Source of the DNA: Mycolicibacterium sediminis
Lineage (GTDB): Bacteria > Actinomycetota > Actinomycetes > Mycobacteriales > Mycobacteriaceae
Direction of reading: 5' to 3'
DNA: 64,000 nucleotides
Assembly: GCF_010731735.1 (NCBI RefSeq)
Contig: NZ_AP022588.1
Location: forward strand, 1,240,001-1,304,000
Shown here: positions 1-8,579 of the stretch, piece after piece
Layout: every line of letters starts with the position of its first letter
Position numbering within the stretch: the first letter of the stretch is position 1
Position numbers and translations under genes: made by a program
Notes under the pieces: generated by a model
The model's database searches: none
Told to the model about the DNA's origin: nothing
What the model saw: only the letters and a program-made list of their open reading frames with translations

Positions 1-265
1 CGAACGACCGCTGCTTGAGCCGGCCGCTGACGATCACGCGCGATCCGCGGGTGAGGCTCTCGGCCACGTTCTCGGCCGCCTCACGCCAGATGTTGCAGCG
101 GAGGAACAGCGCTTCGCCGTCCTTCCACTCGCTCGTCTGGCGATCGAACGTCCGCGGGGTCGATGCGACCGTGAAGTTCGCGACGGCCGCGCCCGACGGC
201 GTGAACCGCAGTTCGGGATCGGCGGTCAGGTTTCCGATGACCGTGATGACGGTGTCACCAGCCAC
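1..265 (-). CDS. ssb: Single-stranded DNA-binding protein, N-terminal part
   Basis: SSB coats single-stranded DNA during replication, repair and recombination. The visible 88 residues start [20 protein letters not shown] and run through the OB-fold core with the typical stretch [18 protein letters not shown] and [15 protein letters not shown]. The C-terminal tail lies beyond the left window edge. The start is a GTG at 265, chosen because an AGGAGG Shine-Dalgarno sits at 271-276. It lies 128 bp downstream of rpsF on the same strand, the usual rpsF-ssb operon whose rpsR and rplI would follow outside the window. Confidence 0.96.
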   Translation of the reverse strand, partial: MAGDTVITVIGNLTADPELRFTPSGAAVANFTVASTPRTFDRQTSEWKDGEALFLRCNIWREAAENVAESLTRGSRVIVSGRLKQRSF

Positions 266-393
266 GATGTCCTCCTGAAGATGTCTTGTCGGCTAGTCGC
301 ACGGAGCGCTCGTCGCCGGCGTACGTGCGGTGGGGGAAGCAGTCTCGGGTGAGCCTACGGAAGTGCCCCGACGCGCACAGGCCGTCGAAGTTC

Positions 394-684
394 TCAGTGC
401 TTGTCGGTCCGCATCACCTTGGTCCGCAGAACGGACTCGTTGAGGTTGAGCTGACGGTCCAACTCGGACACCGTGGCCGGTTCGGCCTTCACGTCGACGA
501 TGGCGTAGATGCCCTCGGCGTGCTTGCGGATCTCGTAGGCCAGCCGGCGGCGGCCCCAGATGTCGACCTTGTCGACCGAGCCGCCGTCCTTACGGATGAC
601 GTTCAAGAACGTCTCCAACGACGGGGAAACAGTCCGCTCGTCGAGCGTGGGATCGAGGATGATCATGATTTCGTATGGACGCAT
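394..684 (-). CDS. rpsF: 30S ribosomal protein S6
   Basis: S6 binds S18 and helps assemble the platform of the small ribosomal subunit. The 96-residue protein begins [19 protein letters not shown] and keeps the family pattern of one short alpha/beta ferredoxin-like domain, with the region [20 protein letters not shown] typical of actinobacterial S6. The ATG start at 684 is preceded by a near-perfect Shine-Dalgarno AGGAGGTGA (696-704) at 9-11 nt. It is the first gene of the rpsF-ssb operon. The upstream 220 bp carry a good promoter and a hairpin leader. The gene known as Rv0052, which sits next to rpsF in M. tuberculosis, is absent here. Confidence 0.97.
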   Translation of the reverse strand: MRPYEIMIILDPTLDERTVSPSLETFLNVIRKDGGSVDKVDIWGRRRLAYEIRKHAEGIYAIVDVKAEPATVSELDRQLNLNESVLRTKVMRTDKH

Positions 685-716
685 GAGTAACCCATCACCT
701 CCTATGGTCGTGTGCG

Positions 717-735
717 GCCACGGACAGTCCGTGGC
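717..735 (-). promoter_or_regulatory. Hairpin in the rpsF mRNA leader
   Basis: A perfect 9-bp inverted repeat (GCCACGGAC, one base, GTCCGTGGC) lies in the transcribed leader about 33 nt upstream of the rpsF start and just before the long Shine-Dalgarno at 694-704. Many bacteria have an S6:S18-binding leader at this position that represses rpsF translation. Whether this stem carries that motif cannot be judged from the primary sequence alone. Confidence 0.4.
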
Positions 736-765
736 AGGAGGGTCGCCTGCGTCGGCAACCGGCCC

Positions 766-795
766 AGACTACCGGCAGCGGCGCTGACCAGCCAA
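766..795 (-). promoter_or_regulatory. Promoter of the rpsF-ssb operon
   Basis: On the minus strand a TTGGCT hexamer (790-795) is followed after 18 bp by TAGTCT (766-771), a good match to mycobacterial housekeeping -35/-10 elements. Transcription would start near 759, giving a leader of roughly 75 nt before the rpsF ATG. Confidence 0.55.
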
Positions 796-814
796 ATCGG
801 TGCGCTCGCTTTCG

Positions 815-892
815 CCGCGAGCAGACGTGAACTTCCCTGCTTCGCGGGCAATGAGGGGAGTTCGCTGGAGCCACGAAGTGGACTGCTCGCGG
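815..892. repeat. Nested inverted repeat, copy A
   Basis: Outer arms CCGCGAGCAG (815-824) and CTGCTCGCGG (883-892) are perfect inverted repeats. Inside them is a second, imperfect pair around GTGAACTTCCCT and AGGGGAGTTC. A closely similar element lies at 13142-13200. It sits just after the stop of the membrane mannosyltransferase gene and upstream of the rpsF promoter, so it could form a terminator-like RNA structure. Confidence 0.6.
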
Positions 893-905
893 CATGGGGG
901 TGCGG

Positions 906-2588
906 TCAGGGGTGCGGGCCGCCGACGGACGCGGGCTCCGGAGCCGGAACGTCGTCGCGCACGGGCCGCCGCCAGGGCCTCGCCCCGCCGGGCTGTAGGC
1001 GCGGCGGCCACCACGACGGGAACGCGTCCGGCGCCCGGTCGAAGACGCCGCCGGCCGGGTCGTCGACTCGGCCGTGCCAGCGCACCAGGTCGGTGTCGGG
1101 GCGGTAGATCTGCCGGATCACCAGCACGCACAGGCCTGCCACCGCGATGTCGCGCAGCAGCACCGTGGTGGTGAACACCTCCTGCGGCAGCCCCATGTTC
1201 TGCACGCCGAACAAAAAGAGCATCCGCGGAATCCACACCAGCGCGTCGATGGTCATCCAGGTCAACAGGATTCGTCGATGCGGCAACGCCAGGGCGGCCA
1301 GCGGCACCAGCCACAGCGAGTACTGCGGACTCCACACCTTGTTGGTCAGCAGGAACGCCGCCACAACCAGGAACGCCAGCTGGGCCAGCCGCGGACGCTG
1401 CTTCGCGGTGAGCGCGACGTAGGCGATGCCGACGCAGCACAGCACGAACAGCACCGCCGTCACGCCGTTCAGCACGGTAGGCGGCTCCCAGAAGCCGAGG
1501 TTCCGATCGAACCCACGCCACCCCGTGAACACCTTGACGACGTTGTAGATCGAGTCCATGTCGTCGCCGCGACGGGTGTTGAGCCGGAAGAACTCCGACC
1601 ATCCGCGGGGGAACATCACCAGGATCGGGAGGTTGACCACCACCCACGTCACGACCGTCGCGAGAGCCGTCCTGCCGAACTCCTTCAGCCGTCCGGTGCG
1701 CACGCCGAGCAGCAGCAGCGGCAGCAGGAGCAGCAGCGGATAGAGCTTCAGCGCCACGCCCACGCCGATCAGCACGCCCGCCAGCACCGGTCTTCGCCGC
1801 GACCACGCCAGCAGCGCGGCCATCGCCGCAGCGGTGGCGAGCGCGTCGAAGTTGGTGAAGATCTGGAAGATCAGCAGCGGGGACGCCGCCACGACCGCCG
1901 CGTCCCACACCCGTCGGCCCGCGAGCAGCGACGTCGCCCACACGGTGGCGAGCCACGCCAGCGCGAGCCCGAACGCCGAAATGTTGAAGAACATCACGAC
2001 TTCGGCGGTGACCGGCAGCGACACCAGCTTCGTCACCGCGGTGTAGGTCTTGGCCAGGGTCATCGTCACGTACTGGTACAGCCCGGTCAGGACCGGATAC
2101 TCCATGTACCGGATGGCGGGCGACCCGTCGTACTGCGTCCGCGGCTGGCCCTGCGCGTCCTTCTCGATCCAGCTGGACTTGTAGGGAAACTTGCCCTGGT
2201 TCAACAACTCCGCCGTGTACAGCGGCACGGTGTCGGAGTAGCAGAGTTCGTAGTAGGCGCGCTGGTTCTCCCACACGGCGACGCGCTGGTCGGCCGAGCC
2301 GGTCCCGGTCGACTGCAGGCACGCCGCCTTGGTCGAGTAGCCGAAGGCGAGGAACAGCAACGCGATCGCGATCATCACGCGCAGCGGCGTCAGGAAGCGC
2401 GTCCGGCCGACGAGCGCGTGCCTGCCGATCGGACCGCCGACGAGCGAGGACAGCGCGCGGACCGTCACGTCGGTGCGAGCGGGCAGGTCGCGGTCGTCGG
2501 CCGCCCTCAGGTCATCGGCGAGCGGCGCGGGTGAGACGGTGTCCGCCGGCGGCCGAGCGGACGACGTCGACTCGTCCGCCTCGGTCAC
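906..2588 (-). CDS. GT87-like polyprenol-phosphate mannosyltransferase family membrane protein (Rv0051-like)
   Basis: The 560-residue polytopic membrane protein has the same length and position as M. tuberculosis Rv0051. After a soluble N-terminal region of about 65 residues the first membrane segment is near residues 70-87 (VMIAIALLFLAFGY), followed by an extracytoplasmic loop with YMEYPVLTGLYQYV and about ten further hydrophobic helices. This is the layout of the DUF2029/GT87 family, which uses polyprenol-phosphate sugars as donors. Substrate and acceptor are not evident. The start is a GTG at 2588 that overlaps the ponA1 stop by 4 nt, so the two genes are translationally coupled. The C-terminal about 50 residues are charged and Pro-rich. 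Confidence 0.85.
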   Translation of the reverse strand: MTEADESTSSARPPADTVSPAPLADDLRAADDRDLPARTDVTVRALSSLVGGPIGRHALVGRTRFLTPLRVMIAIALLFLAFGYSTKAACLQSTGTGSADQRVAVWENQRAYYELCYSDTVPLYTAELLNQGKFPYKSSWIEKDAQGQPRTQYDGSPAIRYMEYPVLTGLYQYVTMTLAKTYTAVTKLVSLPVTAEVVMFFNISAFGLALAWLATVWATSLLAGRRVWDAAVVAASPLLIFQIFTNFDALATAAAMAALLAWSRRRPVLAGVLIGVGVALKLYPLLLLLPLLLLGVRTGRLKEFGRTALATVVTWVVVNLPILVMFPRGWSEFFRLNTRRGDDMDSIYNVVKVFTGWRGFDRNLGFWEPPTVLNGVTAVLFVLCCVGIAYVALTAKQRPRLAQLAFLVVAAFLLTNKVWSPQYSLWLVPLAALALPHRRILLTWMTIDALVWIPRMLFLFGVQNMGLPQEVFTTTVLLRDIAVAGLCVLVIRQIYRPDTDLVRWHGRVDDPAGGVFDRAPDAFPSWWPPRLQPGGARPWRRPVRDDVPAPEPASVGGPHP

Positions 2589-5104
2589 GGCGGCGGGGGC
2601 GGGGCTGTCGCGGTCGGCGTCACGCCGGCAGGGACGAGCGGTGCGTTCGGGTCACCACCGGGCGGCGGGGGCGGCGGCGCCGCGGGCACCGTCGTCGGCG
2701 GCCCGAACGGGATCGTGATACCCGGCGCGATCTCCAGCGTCGGCTGGATGACCGTCTCGGACGGCGGGGGCGGCGCCACCGTGGTCGACGGCGGAGGCGG
2801 CGGGGCCTGCGGCACACCCGCGTACCCGCCGATCTCGGTGGGCTTGGGGAAGGACTCCTGATCGGTGCCCTCGAGGGCGCCGTCCATCGTCTCCTTCCAG
2901 ATGTCCGACGGCAGACCCGAGCCGTAGACCGGCGACCCGTAGGAGTTGACCAGGGGCTGCGTGCCGTCGGTGGTGCCGACCCACACCGCGGTGGACAGCG
3001 ACGGCGTGAAGCCGACCATCCAGGCGTCGCGGTTGGCGCCGGTGTCGCCTAGCTGATTGGTGCCCGTCTTCGCCGCCGACGGCCGTCCGCCCGCGAGGTT
3101 GTGGCCGTTGGAGTAGCCGGCGATCGGCTGCATCGCCGCGGTCACGTTGTCGGCGACCGCCTTGTCGATGCGCTGCTCGCCGGGGTCGGCCTGATCGGCG
3201 GCGTCGAACAGCACCTTGCCGTCGGAGTTCACCACCTTTTGGACGAAGTGCGGCCGGTGGTAGACACCGGAGTTCGCGATGGTCGCGTAGGCGGACGCCA
3301 TGTCGATGACGCGTGACTGGTACTGGCCCAGGACGACGCCGTTGTTGGGCGGGCCGCCCTGGCCGTCCTCGCTCAGCGTGTGCTCGATGCCGGGGATGCT
3401 CTCGGCGACGCCGGCGGCGTGCGCGGCGTCGGCCACGTCCTGCGGGCCGTTCTTCAGCTTGAGCATCAGCCGGTAGTAGCTGGTGTTCAGCGACCGCTTG
3501 AGCGCCTCGGCGATGCTGCAGGTGCCGCAGCCGCCACCCTCGACGTTGTTGATGGTGATGCCGTTCACGGTCACCGGCGAGCTGTCGATCTGCGAGCCGA
3601 GGCCGATGCCCTGCTGCAGCGCGGCGACGAGTGCGAACACCTTGAACGACGAACCCGTCGGCAGGCCGGCCTGGGCGAAGTCGAAGCCGTTGGCGTCGGT
3701 GCCGCCGAAGTAGGCCTTCACCCCGCCCGTCTTCGGGTCGATCGACACGACCGCCGACCGCATGTCCGGCTCCTGGCCGTCGAGGGTCTCGGTCACCGCG
3801 TCCTGGGCCGCGGTCTGTGCCTTCGGATCGATGGTCGTCGTGATCTGCAGGCCCTCGGTGTTGAGGGTCTGCTCGTCGATGTCGAAGAGGTCGAGCAGTT
3901 CCTTGGAGACCTGACGCTCGATGAGGCCGTTCGGGCCCGTCGTCTGCCCCTCCTGGCGGGCCTGCTCCGGGGGGACCGTCACCGGGAAGACCTGCGCGGC
4001 GCGGTCGCTCTCGGAGAGCGCGCCCATGGTGACCATGCCGTCGAGCACCCAGTTCCAGCGCTCGAGCGCACCCTCGGGGTCGACGGCAGGGTCGAGCGTC
4101 GACGGCCGCTGGATCAGCGCGGCCAGCAGGGCGCCCTCGGACACGGACAGCTGCTCGACCGGCTTGCCGAAGTACGCCTGCGCCGCGGCGGCGACGCCGT
4201 ACGAGCCGCGGCCGAAGTAGATGATGTTGAGGTAGGACTGCAGCACGGCGTCCTTAGACCACTCCTTCGACATCTTCGTCGAGATGACGAGTTCCTTCGC
4301 CTTGCGGACCAGGCCGCCGACGCCGGACCGCGCGTCGCCGACGAGGGCGTTCTTCACGTACTGCTGGGTGATCGTCGACCCGCCCTGCAGGTCGCCGCCG
4401 AAGATGTTGTTCTTGAACGCCCGCAGGAAGCCGGTGAACGAGAAGCCAGGGTTGGTGTAGAAGTCGCGATCCTCGGCGGCCATCGCCGCATCGCGGACGT
4501 GTACCGGGATCTTGTCGATGTCGACGTCGACCCGGTTGCCCTCGGGCGGCACGATCCGCGCGAGTTCACTGCCGTCGGCCGCGAGGATCGTCGACACCTG
4601 CGCGGTGCGGATGTCGCCGGGCTTGGGCACCTCGACGATCAGGTACGCCATCGCGAACGTGACGATCGGCAGCAGCACTGCCGCGATCGCAGCGACGATC
4701 AGCCCGCGCCGGACCCACTTCCAGTTGACCTGGCGCTTGTCGCCCGATCCCTTGCCGGGATCGCGCGGTCCCTCGGGACCCCGCGGTCCGCCCGGGCCGG
4801 GGCCGCGACCGCCGGGGGGCGGCTGGCCGAACGAGGCCTGTCGCGGCGGCTTCTTGCCGTCGAGCGCCGCCTTGACGACGTCGACCTGATCACGCAGTCG
4901 TGGGTCGTTGGCGTCGCGCACCGGCGGCAGGATCATCGTGCGTCGGTCGTCCGGGGTGGGCGGACCACCCTTGCCCGACTGCGCGGCGGGGGCCGGGTTG
5001 CGCGGCGGACCGCCGGGTCGTCGAGGAGGCGCGCCGCCACCGTCAGCCGCGGGCCTCTTCGGCACGTCGTCGGCTGACCTCTCGTGGCGCCCTTCGCCGG
5101 TCAC
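2585..5104 (-). CDS. ponA1: Bifunctional penicillin-binding protein (transglycosylase/transpeptidase)
   Basis: PonA1 polymerises and cross-links peptidoglycan during polar growth. Order along 839 residues: a Pro/Gly-rich cytoplasmic tail (1-130), one membrane segment (about 134-157), a GT51 transglycosylase with AAEDRDFYTNPGF and GGSTITQQYVKN, then a transpeptidase with SxxK (GSSFKVF), SxN (SLNTSYY) and KTG (AAKTGTNQ), and a Pro-rich C-terminal tail. The GTG at 5104 overlaps the stop of the preceding gene (GTGA); a longer reading upstream is possible but would overlap that gene fully. The cytoplasmic tail is long compared with forms annotated from an internal start in M. tuberculosis. Confidence 0.95.
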   Translation of the reverse strand: MTGEGRHERSADDVPKRPAADGGGAPPRRPGGPPRNPAPAAQSGKGGPPTPDDRRTMILPPVRDANDPRLRDQVDVVKAALDGKKPPRQASFGQPPPGGRGPGPGGPRGPEGPRDPGKGSGDKRQVNWKWVRRGLIVAAIAAVLLPIVTFAMAYLIVEVPKPGDIRTAQVSTILAADGSELARIVPPEGNRVDVDIDKIPVHVRDAAMAAEDRDFYTNPGFSFTGFLRAFKNNIFGGDLQGGSTITQQYVKNALVGDARSGVGGLVRKAKELVISTKMSKEWSKDAVLQSYLNIIYFGRGSYGVAAAAQAYFGKPVEQLSVSEGALLAALIQRPSTLDPAVDPEGALERWNWVLDGMVTMGALSESDRAAQVFPVTVPPEQARQEGQTTGPNGLIERQVSKELLDLFDIDEQTLNTEGLQITTTIDPKAQTAAQDAVTETLDGQEPDMRSAVVSIDPKTGGVKAYFGGTDANGFDFAQAGLPTGSSFKVFALVAALQQGIGLGSQIDSSPVTVNGITINNVEGGGCGTCSIAEALKRSLNTSYYRLMLKLKNGPQDVADAAHAAGVAESIPGIEHTLSEDGQGGPPNNGVVLGQYQSRVIDMASAYATIANSGVYHRPHFVQKVVNSDGKVLFDAADQADPGEQRIDKAVADNVTAAMQPIAGYSNGHNLAGGRPSAAKTGTNQLGDTGANRDAWMVGFTPSLSTAVWVGTTDGTQPLVNSYGSPVYGSGLPSDIWKETMDGALEGTDQESFPKPTEIGGYAGVPQAPPPPPSTTVAPPPPSETVIQPTLEIAPGITIPFGPPTTVPAAPPPPPPGGDPNAPLVPAGVTPTATAPPPPP

Positions 5105-5538
5105 TGGCCGTGCGCGCTCGACGAGCGCGCCGTCCTGGTCCGGGTTCCCCTGCTCTTGGGCGCCGCCTTGGGAGACTTCGGCGCACCGAGTACGTAGGAC
5201 TTCACCAGGTGGTTCCAGCTGCACGTGCGGCAGACCTCGACGACGTGGACGGCGAACTCGTCGAACCGCGCGGCAAGTAGAACCAACTCCTCGGTGGTGC
5301 GGGCGGAACCGGATACGGCTCCGAGATGGTCGCCGAAGACCCAGGACACCAACGTCAACTGTTCCTTGCGGCAGATCGGGCAGGACACCGAACTCTGCTT
5401 GCCGTGATACTTCGCGGCCCTCAGCAGGTACGGATTGGCATCACAGACCTCGGTGACGCCGGTGCGCCCCGAGTAGACCTCTGCCAGCAGGGACCGTCGC
5501 TTGAGCGCGTAGTCCACCACCTGTCGCTGCAATCGCAC
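5101..5538 (-). CDS. DUF5318 family protein, probable zinc ribbon (Rv0049-like)
   Basis: A conserved 145-residue mycobacterial protein of unknown function that precedes ponA1, as Rv0049 does in M. tuberculosis. Two CxxC pairs are visible, in SCPICRKEQL and VCRTCSWNHL, which suggests a structural zinc site. The C-terminal 20 residues are basic and Ser/Arg-rich. The start is GTG at 5538. Its stop overlaps the ponA1 start by 4 nt, so a link to PonA1 expression is likely. No enzymatic motif is recognisable. Confidence 0.85.
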   Translation of the reverse strand: MRLQRQVVDYALKRRSLLAEVYSGRTGVTEVCDANPYLLRAAKYHGKQSSVSCPICRKEQLTLVSWVFGDHLGAVSGSARTTEELVLLAARFDEFAVHVVEVCRTCSWNHLVKSYVLGAPKSPKAAPKSRGTRTRTARSSSAHGQ

Positions 5539-5651
5539 GAGGACCAGAGTACGTCGGCCTCCGAAACCCCGAGGGGCGACTCCGTCGGCGACGTGACCCG
5601 TTTCGGCGGCTAAACCGAACGAACGACACCCCCACCTCCTACGATCATCGC

Positions 5652-6521
5652 GTGGCGACCCGGCAGACGGCAGGAACCCGAGCGAAGGACTCGGACCGCA
5701 ACGACGCGTGCCAGATCCTCGACAGCGCGCTGGCCGACGGTCAGCTGTCCATGGAGGAGCACCGGACCCGCGTCGCGCTGGCCACCACGGCCGAGACGCT
5801 CGGTGACCTGCAGTCGCTGCTGTCGGACCTCCAACTGGCCAACGCGCCCGTCCAGATGGCGGAGCTGAAGAAGCCGTCGCCGTTCAAGGCCGGTGGGCCG
5901 GGACCCGGCATCGGGCTGCGCGTCGCCGTCGCCGGTGTCCTCGTGGTGCTGGGCATCGCGATCGGCTGGGGGCTCTACGGCAACACCACCTCACCGCTGA
6001 GCTTCACCTCCGACCCGGGCGCGAAGTCCGACGGCATCCCGGCGAAGGTGATCACCCCGCCCACGCAGTTGCAGTCGCTCGGCGGACTGAACGGCCTGCT
6101 CGAGCAGATGCGGCAGCGGTTCGGCGACACCATGGGCTACGGGCTGACCATCTACCCCGACTACGCGGTGCTGGACCGGCCCGACCCGACCGACGACCGC
6201 CGCTACCTCAGCTACTACTACAAGGGCGGGTTCGACGACCCGAACGCGAACACCAAGTCCGACGACGACGTGCTGGTGGACCTCGGCGCGTTCGACGTCA
6301 AGGCCGTCGTCGCGCTGCTGCGCGGGGCGCCAGAGACCGTCGGGCTCAACGCCAAGGACGTCGAGCCCGGCGACGTCAACCTCAGCATCGACCCGACCCG
6401 CGACCCCCTGGCGCCCGGCGAGATCACGCTGCGCATCGGCGTCAACAGCGACTTCGGCAGCGGCTACATCACCCTCGCCGGCGACGGCACCATCAAGCGG
6501 ATCGATCCCGCGACCGACTGA
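5652..6521 (+). CDS. DUF1707 domain membrane protein (Rv0048c-like)
   Basis: The 289-residue protein matches the length of M. tuberculosis Rv0048c. The N-terminal about 65 residues form a DUF1707 domain (DACQILDSALADGQLSMEEH). A single transmembrane helix near residues 93-115 (VAVAGVLVVLGIAIGWGLYG) follows, and then a predicted extracytoplasmic domain of about 170 residues with no recognised fold. The start is GTG at 5652. The gene is divergent from the DUF5318-ponA1 operon, with 113 bp between them. Function is unknown. Confidence 0.85.
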   Translation: MATRQTAGTRAKDSDRNDACQILDSALADGQLSMEEHRTRVALATTAETLGDLQSLLSDLQLANAPVQMAELKKPSPFKAGGPGPGIGLRVAVAGVLVVLGIAIGWGLYGNTTSPLSFTSDPGAKSDGIPAKVITPPTQLQSLGGLNGLLEQMRQRFGDTMGYGLTIYPDYAVLDRPDPTDDRRYLSYYYKGGFDDPNANTKSDDDVLVDLGAFDVKAVVALLRGAPETVGLNAKDVEPGDVNLSIDPTRDPLAPGEITLRIGVNSDFGSGYITLAGDGTIKRIDPATD

Positions 6522-6597
6522 TCCCTGCGCCCTCCTTTGCGCCGAAACGGCATTCCCTGTCGCGAACGCGGGTTCTCCACGACAGCCGGTTCACGCT

Positions 6598-6653
6598 CGG
6601 CGGGATGGGCTCGGCGAGATGGGCTCGGCGAGATGGGCTGGCCGGGATGGGCT
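6598..6653 (+). repeat. Tandem repeat, four 14-bp units
   Basis: Four consecutive 14-bp units of the form CGGCGAGATGGGCT (6598-6611, 6612-6625, 6626-6639, 6640-6653). The two middle copies are identical and the outer ones have one or two substitutions. The array sits in the 280-bp gap between the DUF1707 gene and padR, upstream of a CTATAG/CATATAT AT-rich stretch near 6712-6729 that probably belongs to the padR promoter. Confidence 0.8.
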
Positions 6654-6802
6654 CGAATGCCCGCGAGATGACCACCGGGTGAACCCGATCTGAACCCCAT
6701 GCGGCTCCCGCTATAGCCACGCATATATCGGCGCGATACAGTTGGCCGAGGTGTTGAGCCGCTGTAGCGACAGCGCCGCCGTCGACGGAGGAGGTGATTC
6801 GG

Positions 6803-7348
6803 GTGCTCGAACTGGCCATTCTCGGGCTGCTGCTCGAATCACCGATGCACGGATACGAGCTGCGCAAGCGGCTCACCGGCCTCCTCGGGGCGTTCCGCGC
6901 GTTCTCCTACGGCTCGCTCTACCCCGCCCTGCGCCGCATGCAGGCCGACGGGCTGATCGTCGAGGACGTCGCACCCGTCGGGACCGTGAAGGTCCGCCGG
7001 GCACGCCGGGTCTACCAGCTGTCCGAAACGGGCAAGGCGCGATTCGCCGAGCTGGTCGCCGACACCGGCCCGCAGAACTACACCGATGACGGTTTCGGCG
7101 TGCACCTGGCGTTCTTCAACCGAACGCCCGCCGAAGCCCGCATGCGCATCCTCGAAGGCCGCCGCAGACAGGTCGAGGAGCGCCGCGAAAGTCTGCGTGA
7201 AGCCATCGCGCGGGCGAGCAGCTCGTTCGACCGCTACACCAAGCAGCTCCACCAGCTGGGCCTCGAGTCCAGCGAGCGCGAGGTGAAGTGGCTCAACGAC
7301 CTGATCGCCGCAGAACGCGGGGCACAGCGCCCCGACACCAGTCCCTGA
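6803..7348 (+). CDS. PadR family transcriptional regulator (Rv0047c-like)
   Basis: A winged-helix regulator beginning LELAILGLLLESPMHGYELR, the classic PadR N-terminus, followed by the wing (GSLYPALRRMQADGLI...ARRVYQLSETGKARF). A C-terminal helical dimerisation region (about residues 100-170) contains ESLREAIARASSSFDRYTKQ. The start is GTG at 6803, because GGAGGAGGT at 6787-6795 is 7 nt upstream; a GTG at 6794 overlaps that Shine-Dalgarno. ino1 follows 49 bp downstream on the same strand. In M. tuberculosis the same pair is adjacent, so control of ino1 is plausible but unproven. Confidence 0.9.
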   Translation: MLELAILGLLLESPMHGYELRKRLTGLLGAFRAFSYGSLYPALRRMQADGLIVEDVAPVGTVKVRRARRVYQLSETGKARFAELVADTGPQNYTDDGFGVHLAFFNRTPAEARMRILEGRRRQVEERRESLREAIARASSSFDRYTKQLHQLGLESSEREVKWLNDLIAAERGAQRPDTSP

Positions 7349-7397
7349 GCAATAGCCCGAATCGGAACCGAAGGTCCGTAGGAAGAAGGAGAAGTCC

Positions 7398-8483
7398 ATG
7401 TCGAACGAGGTTCGCGTCGCAATTGTCGGCGTCGGAAACTGCGCGTCCTCGCTGGTCCAAGGTGTGCAGTACTACCAGGACGCAGACGAGAACGCCACCG
7501 TCCCAGGCTTGATGCACGTCAAGCTCGGGCAGTACCACGTGCGCGACGTGAAGTTCGTCGCCGCGTTCGACGTGGACGCCAAGAAGGTCGGCTTCGACCT
7601 GTCCGAGGCCATCTTCGCCTCCGAGAACAACACGATCAAGATCGCGGACGTGCCGCCGACCGACGTGACGGTGCAGCGCGGCCCGACCCTCGACGGCATC
7701 GGCAAGTACTACGCCGAGACCATCGAGATCTCCGACGCCAGCGCCGTCGACGTCGTCAAGGTCCTCAAGGACGCGAAGGTCGACGTGCTGGTGTCCTACC
7801 TGCCCGTCGGTTCCGACGAGGCCGACAAGTTCTACGCGCAGTGCGCCATCGACGCCAAGGTCGCGTTCGTCAACGCGCTGCCCGTCTTCATCGCCTCGGA
7901 CCCCGAGTGGGCCAAGAAGTTCGCCGACGCCGGCGTCCCGATCGTCGGCGACGACATCAAGAGCCAGGTCGGCGCCACCATCACCCACCGCGTGATGGCG
8001 AAGCTGTTCGAGGACCGCGGCGTCACGCTCGACCGCACCTACCAGCTCAACGTCGGCGGCAACATGGACTTCAAGAACATGCTCGAGCGCGAGCGCCTGC
8101 AGTCCAAGAAGGTCTCCAAGACCCAGGCCGTGACGTCCAACCTCACCGGCTCGCTGGCCGACAAGATCGAGGACCGCAACGTCCACATCGGCCCGTCCGA
8201 CCACGTCGCGTGGCTCGACGACCGCAAGTGGGCCTACGTCCGCCTCGAGGGTCGCGCCTTCGGCGACGTGCCGCTGAACCTCGAGTACAAGCTCGAGGTC
8301 TGGGACTCGCCCAACTCTGCGGGCATCATCATCGACGCCGTGCGTGCGGCGAAGATCGCCCTGGACCGCGGCATCGGCGGACCCATCGAGGCCGCCTCGG
8401 CGTACCTCATGAAGAGCCCGCCCAAGCAGCTGGCCGACGACGTCGCCCGCGTGCAGCTCGAGAACTTCATCGCCGACGAGTAG
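7398..8483 (+). CDS. ino1: Inositol-1-phosphate synthase
   Basis: The enzyme converts glucose 6-phosphate to L-myo-inositol 1-phosphate with NAD+, the first step to mycothiol and phosphatidylinositol-based lipids. The 361-residue protein has the mycobacterial start [20 protein letters not shown] with the Rossmann NAD-binding motif GVGNCASS, and the conserved stretches [39 protein letters not shown] and SKTQAV. Lengths of about 360-367 residues are normal for mycobacteria. An AGAAGGAGAAG Shine-Dalgarno precedes the ATG. A strong hairpin follows the gene. Confidence 0.96.
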   Translation: MSNEVRVAIVGVGNCASSLVQGVQYYQDADENATVPGLMHVKLGQYHVRDVKFVAAFDVDAKKVGFDLSEAIFASENNTIKIADVPPTDVTVQRGPTLDGIGKYYAETIEISDASAVDVVKVLKDAKVDVLVSYLPVGSDEADKFYAQCAIDAKVAFVNALPVFIASDPEWAKKFADAGVPIVGDDIKSQVGATITHRVMAKLFEDRGVTLDRTYQLNVGGNMDFKNMLERERLQSKKVSKTQAVTSNLTGSLADKIEDRNVHIGPSDHVAWLDDRKWAYVRLEGRAFGDVPLNLEYKLEVWDSPNSAGIIIDAVRAAKIALDRGIGGPIEAASAYLMKSPPKQLADDVARVQLENFIADE

Positions 8484-8508
8484 GTCTCCGCTTCCCGTCA
8501 CCGAGGCT

Positions 8509-8550
8509 GCGGGGAGATCGCACTTTCACCCGAAAGCGTGATCTCCCCGC
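8509..8550. terminator. Strong hairpin between convergent ino1 and acetyltransferase genes
   Basis: An 11-bp perfect inverted repeat, GCGGGGAGATC (8509-8519) and GATCTCCCCGC (8540-8550), encloses an inner CTTTC/GAAAG stem. It lies between the ends of two convergent genes and is symmetric, so it could terminate both. There is no U-tract, which is common for mycobacterial terminators. Confidence 0.65.
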
Positions 8551-8579
8551 GGTTTCGGCGTTCGAGGGGTCTCGCGGTT

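Noticed and set aside
3380..5077. Long open frame (565 codons) antisense to ponA1
   Set aside because: High-GC shadow of the real gene; composition rich in Arg/Gly/Val/Asp and no recognisable domain. The ponA1 frame has all penicillin-binding protein motifs.
6598..6653. CRISPR-like array
   Set aside because: Units are only 14 bp with no spacers and no cas genes are present; it is a tandem repeat.
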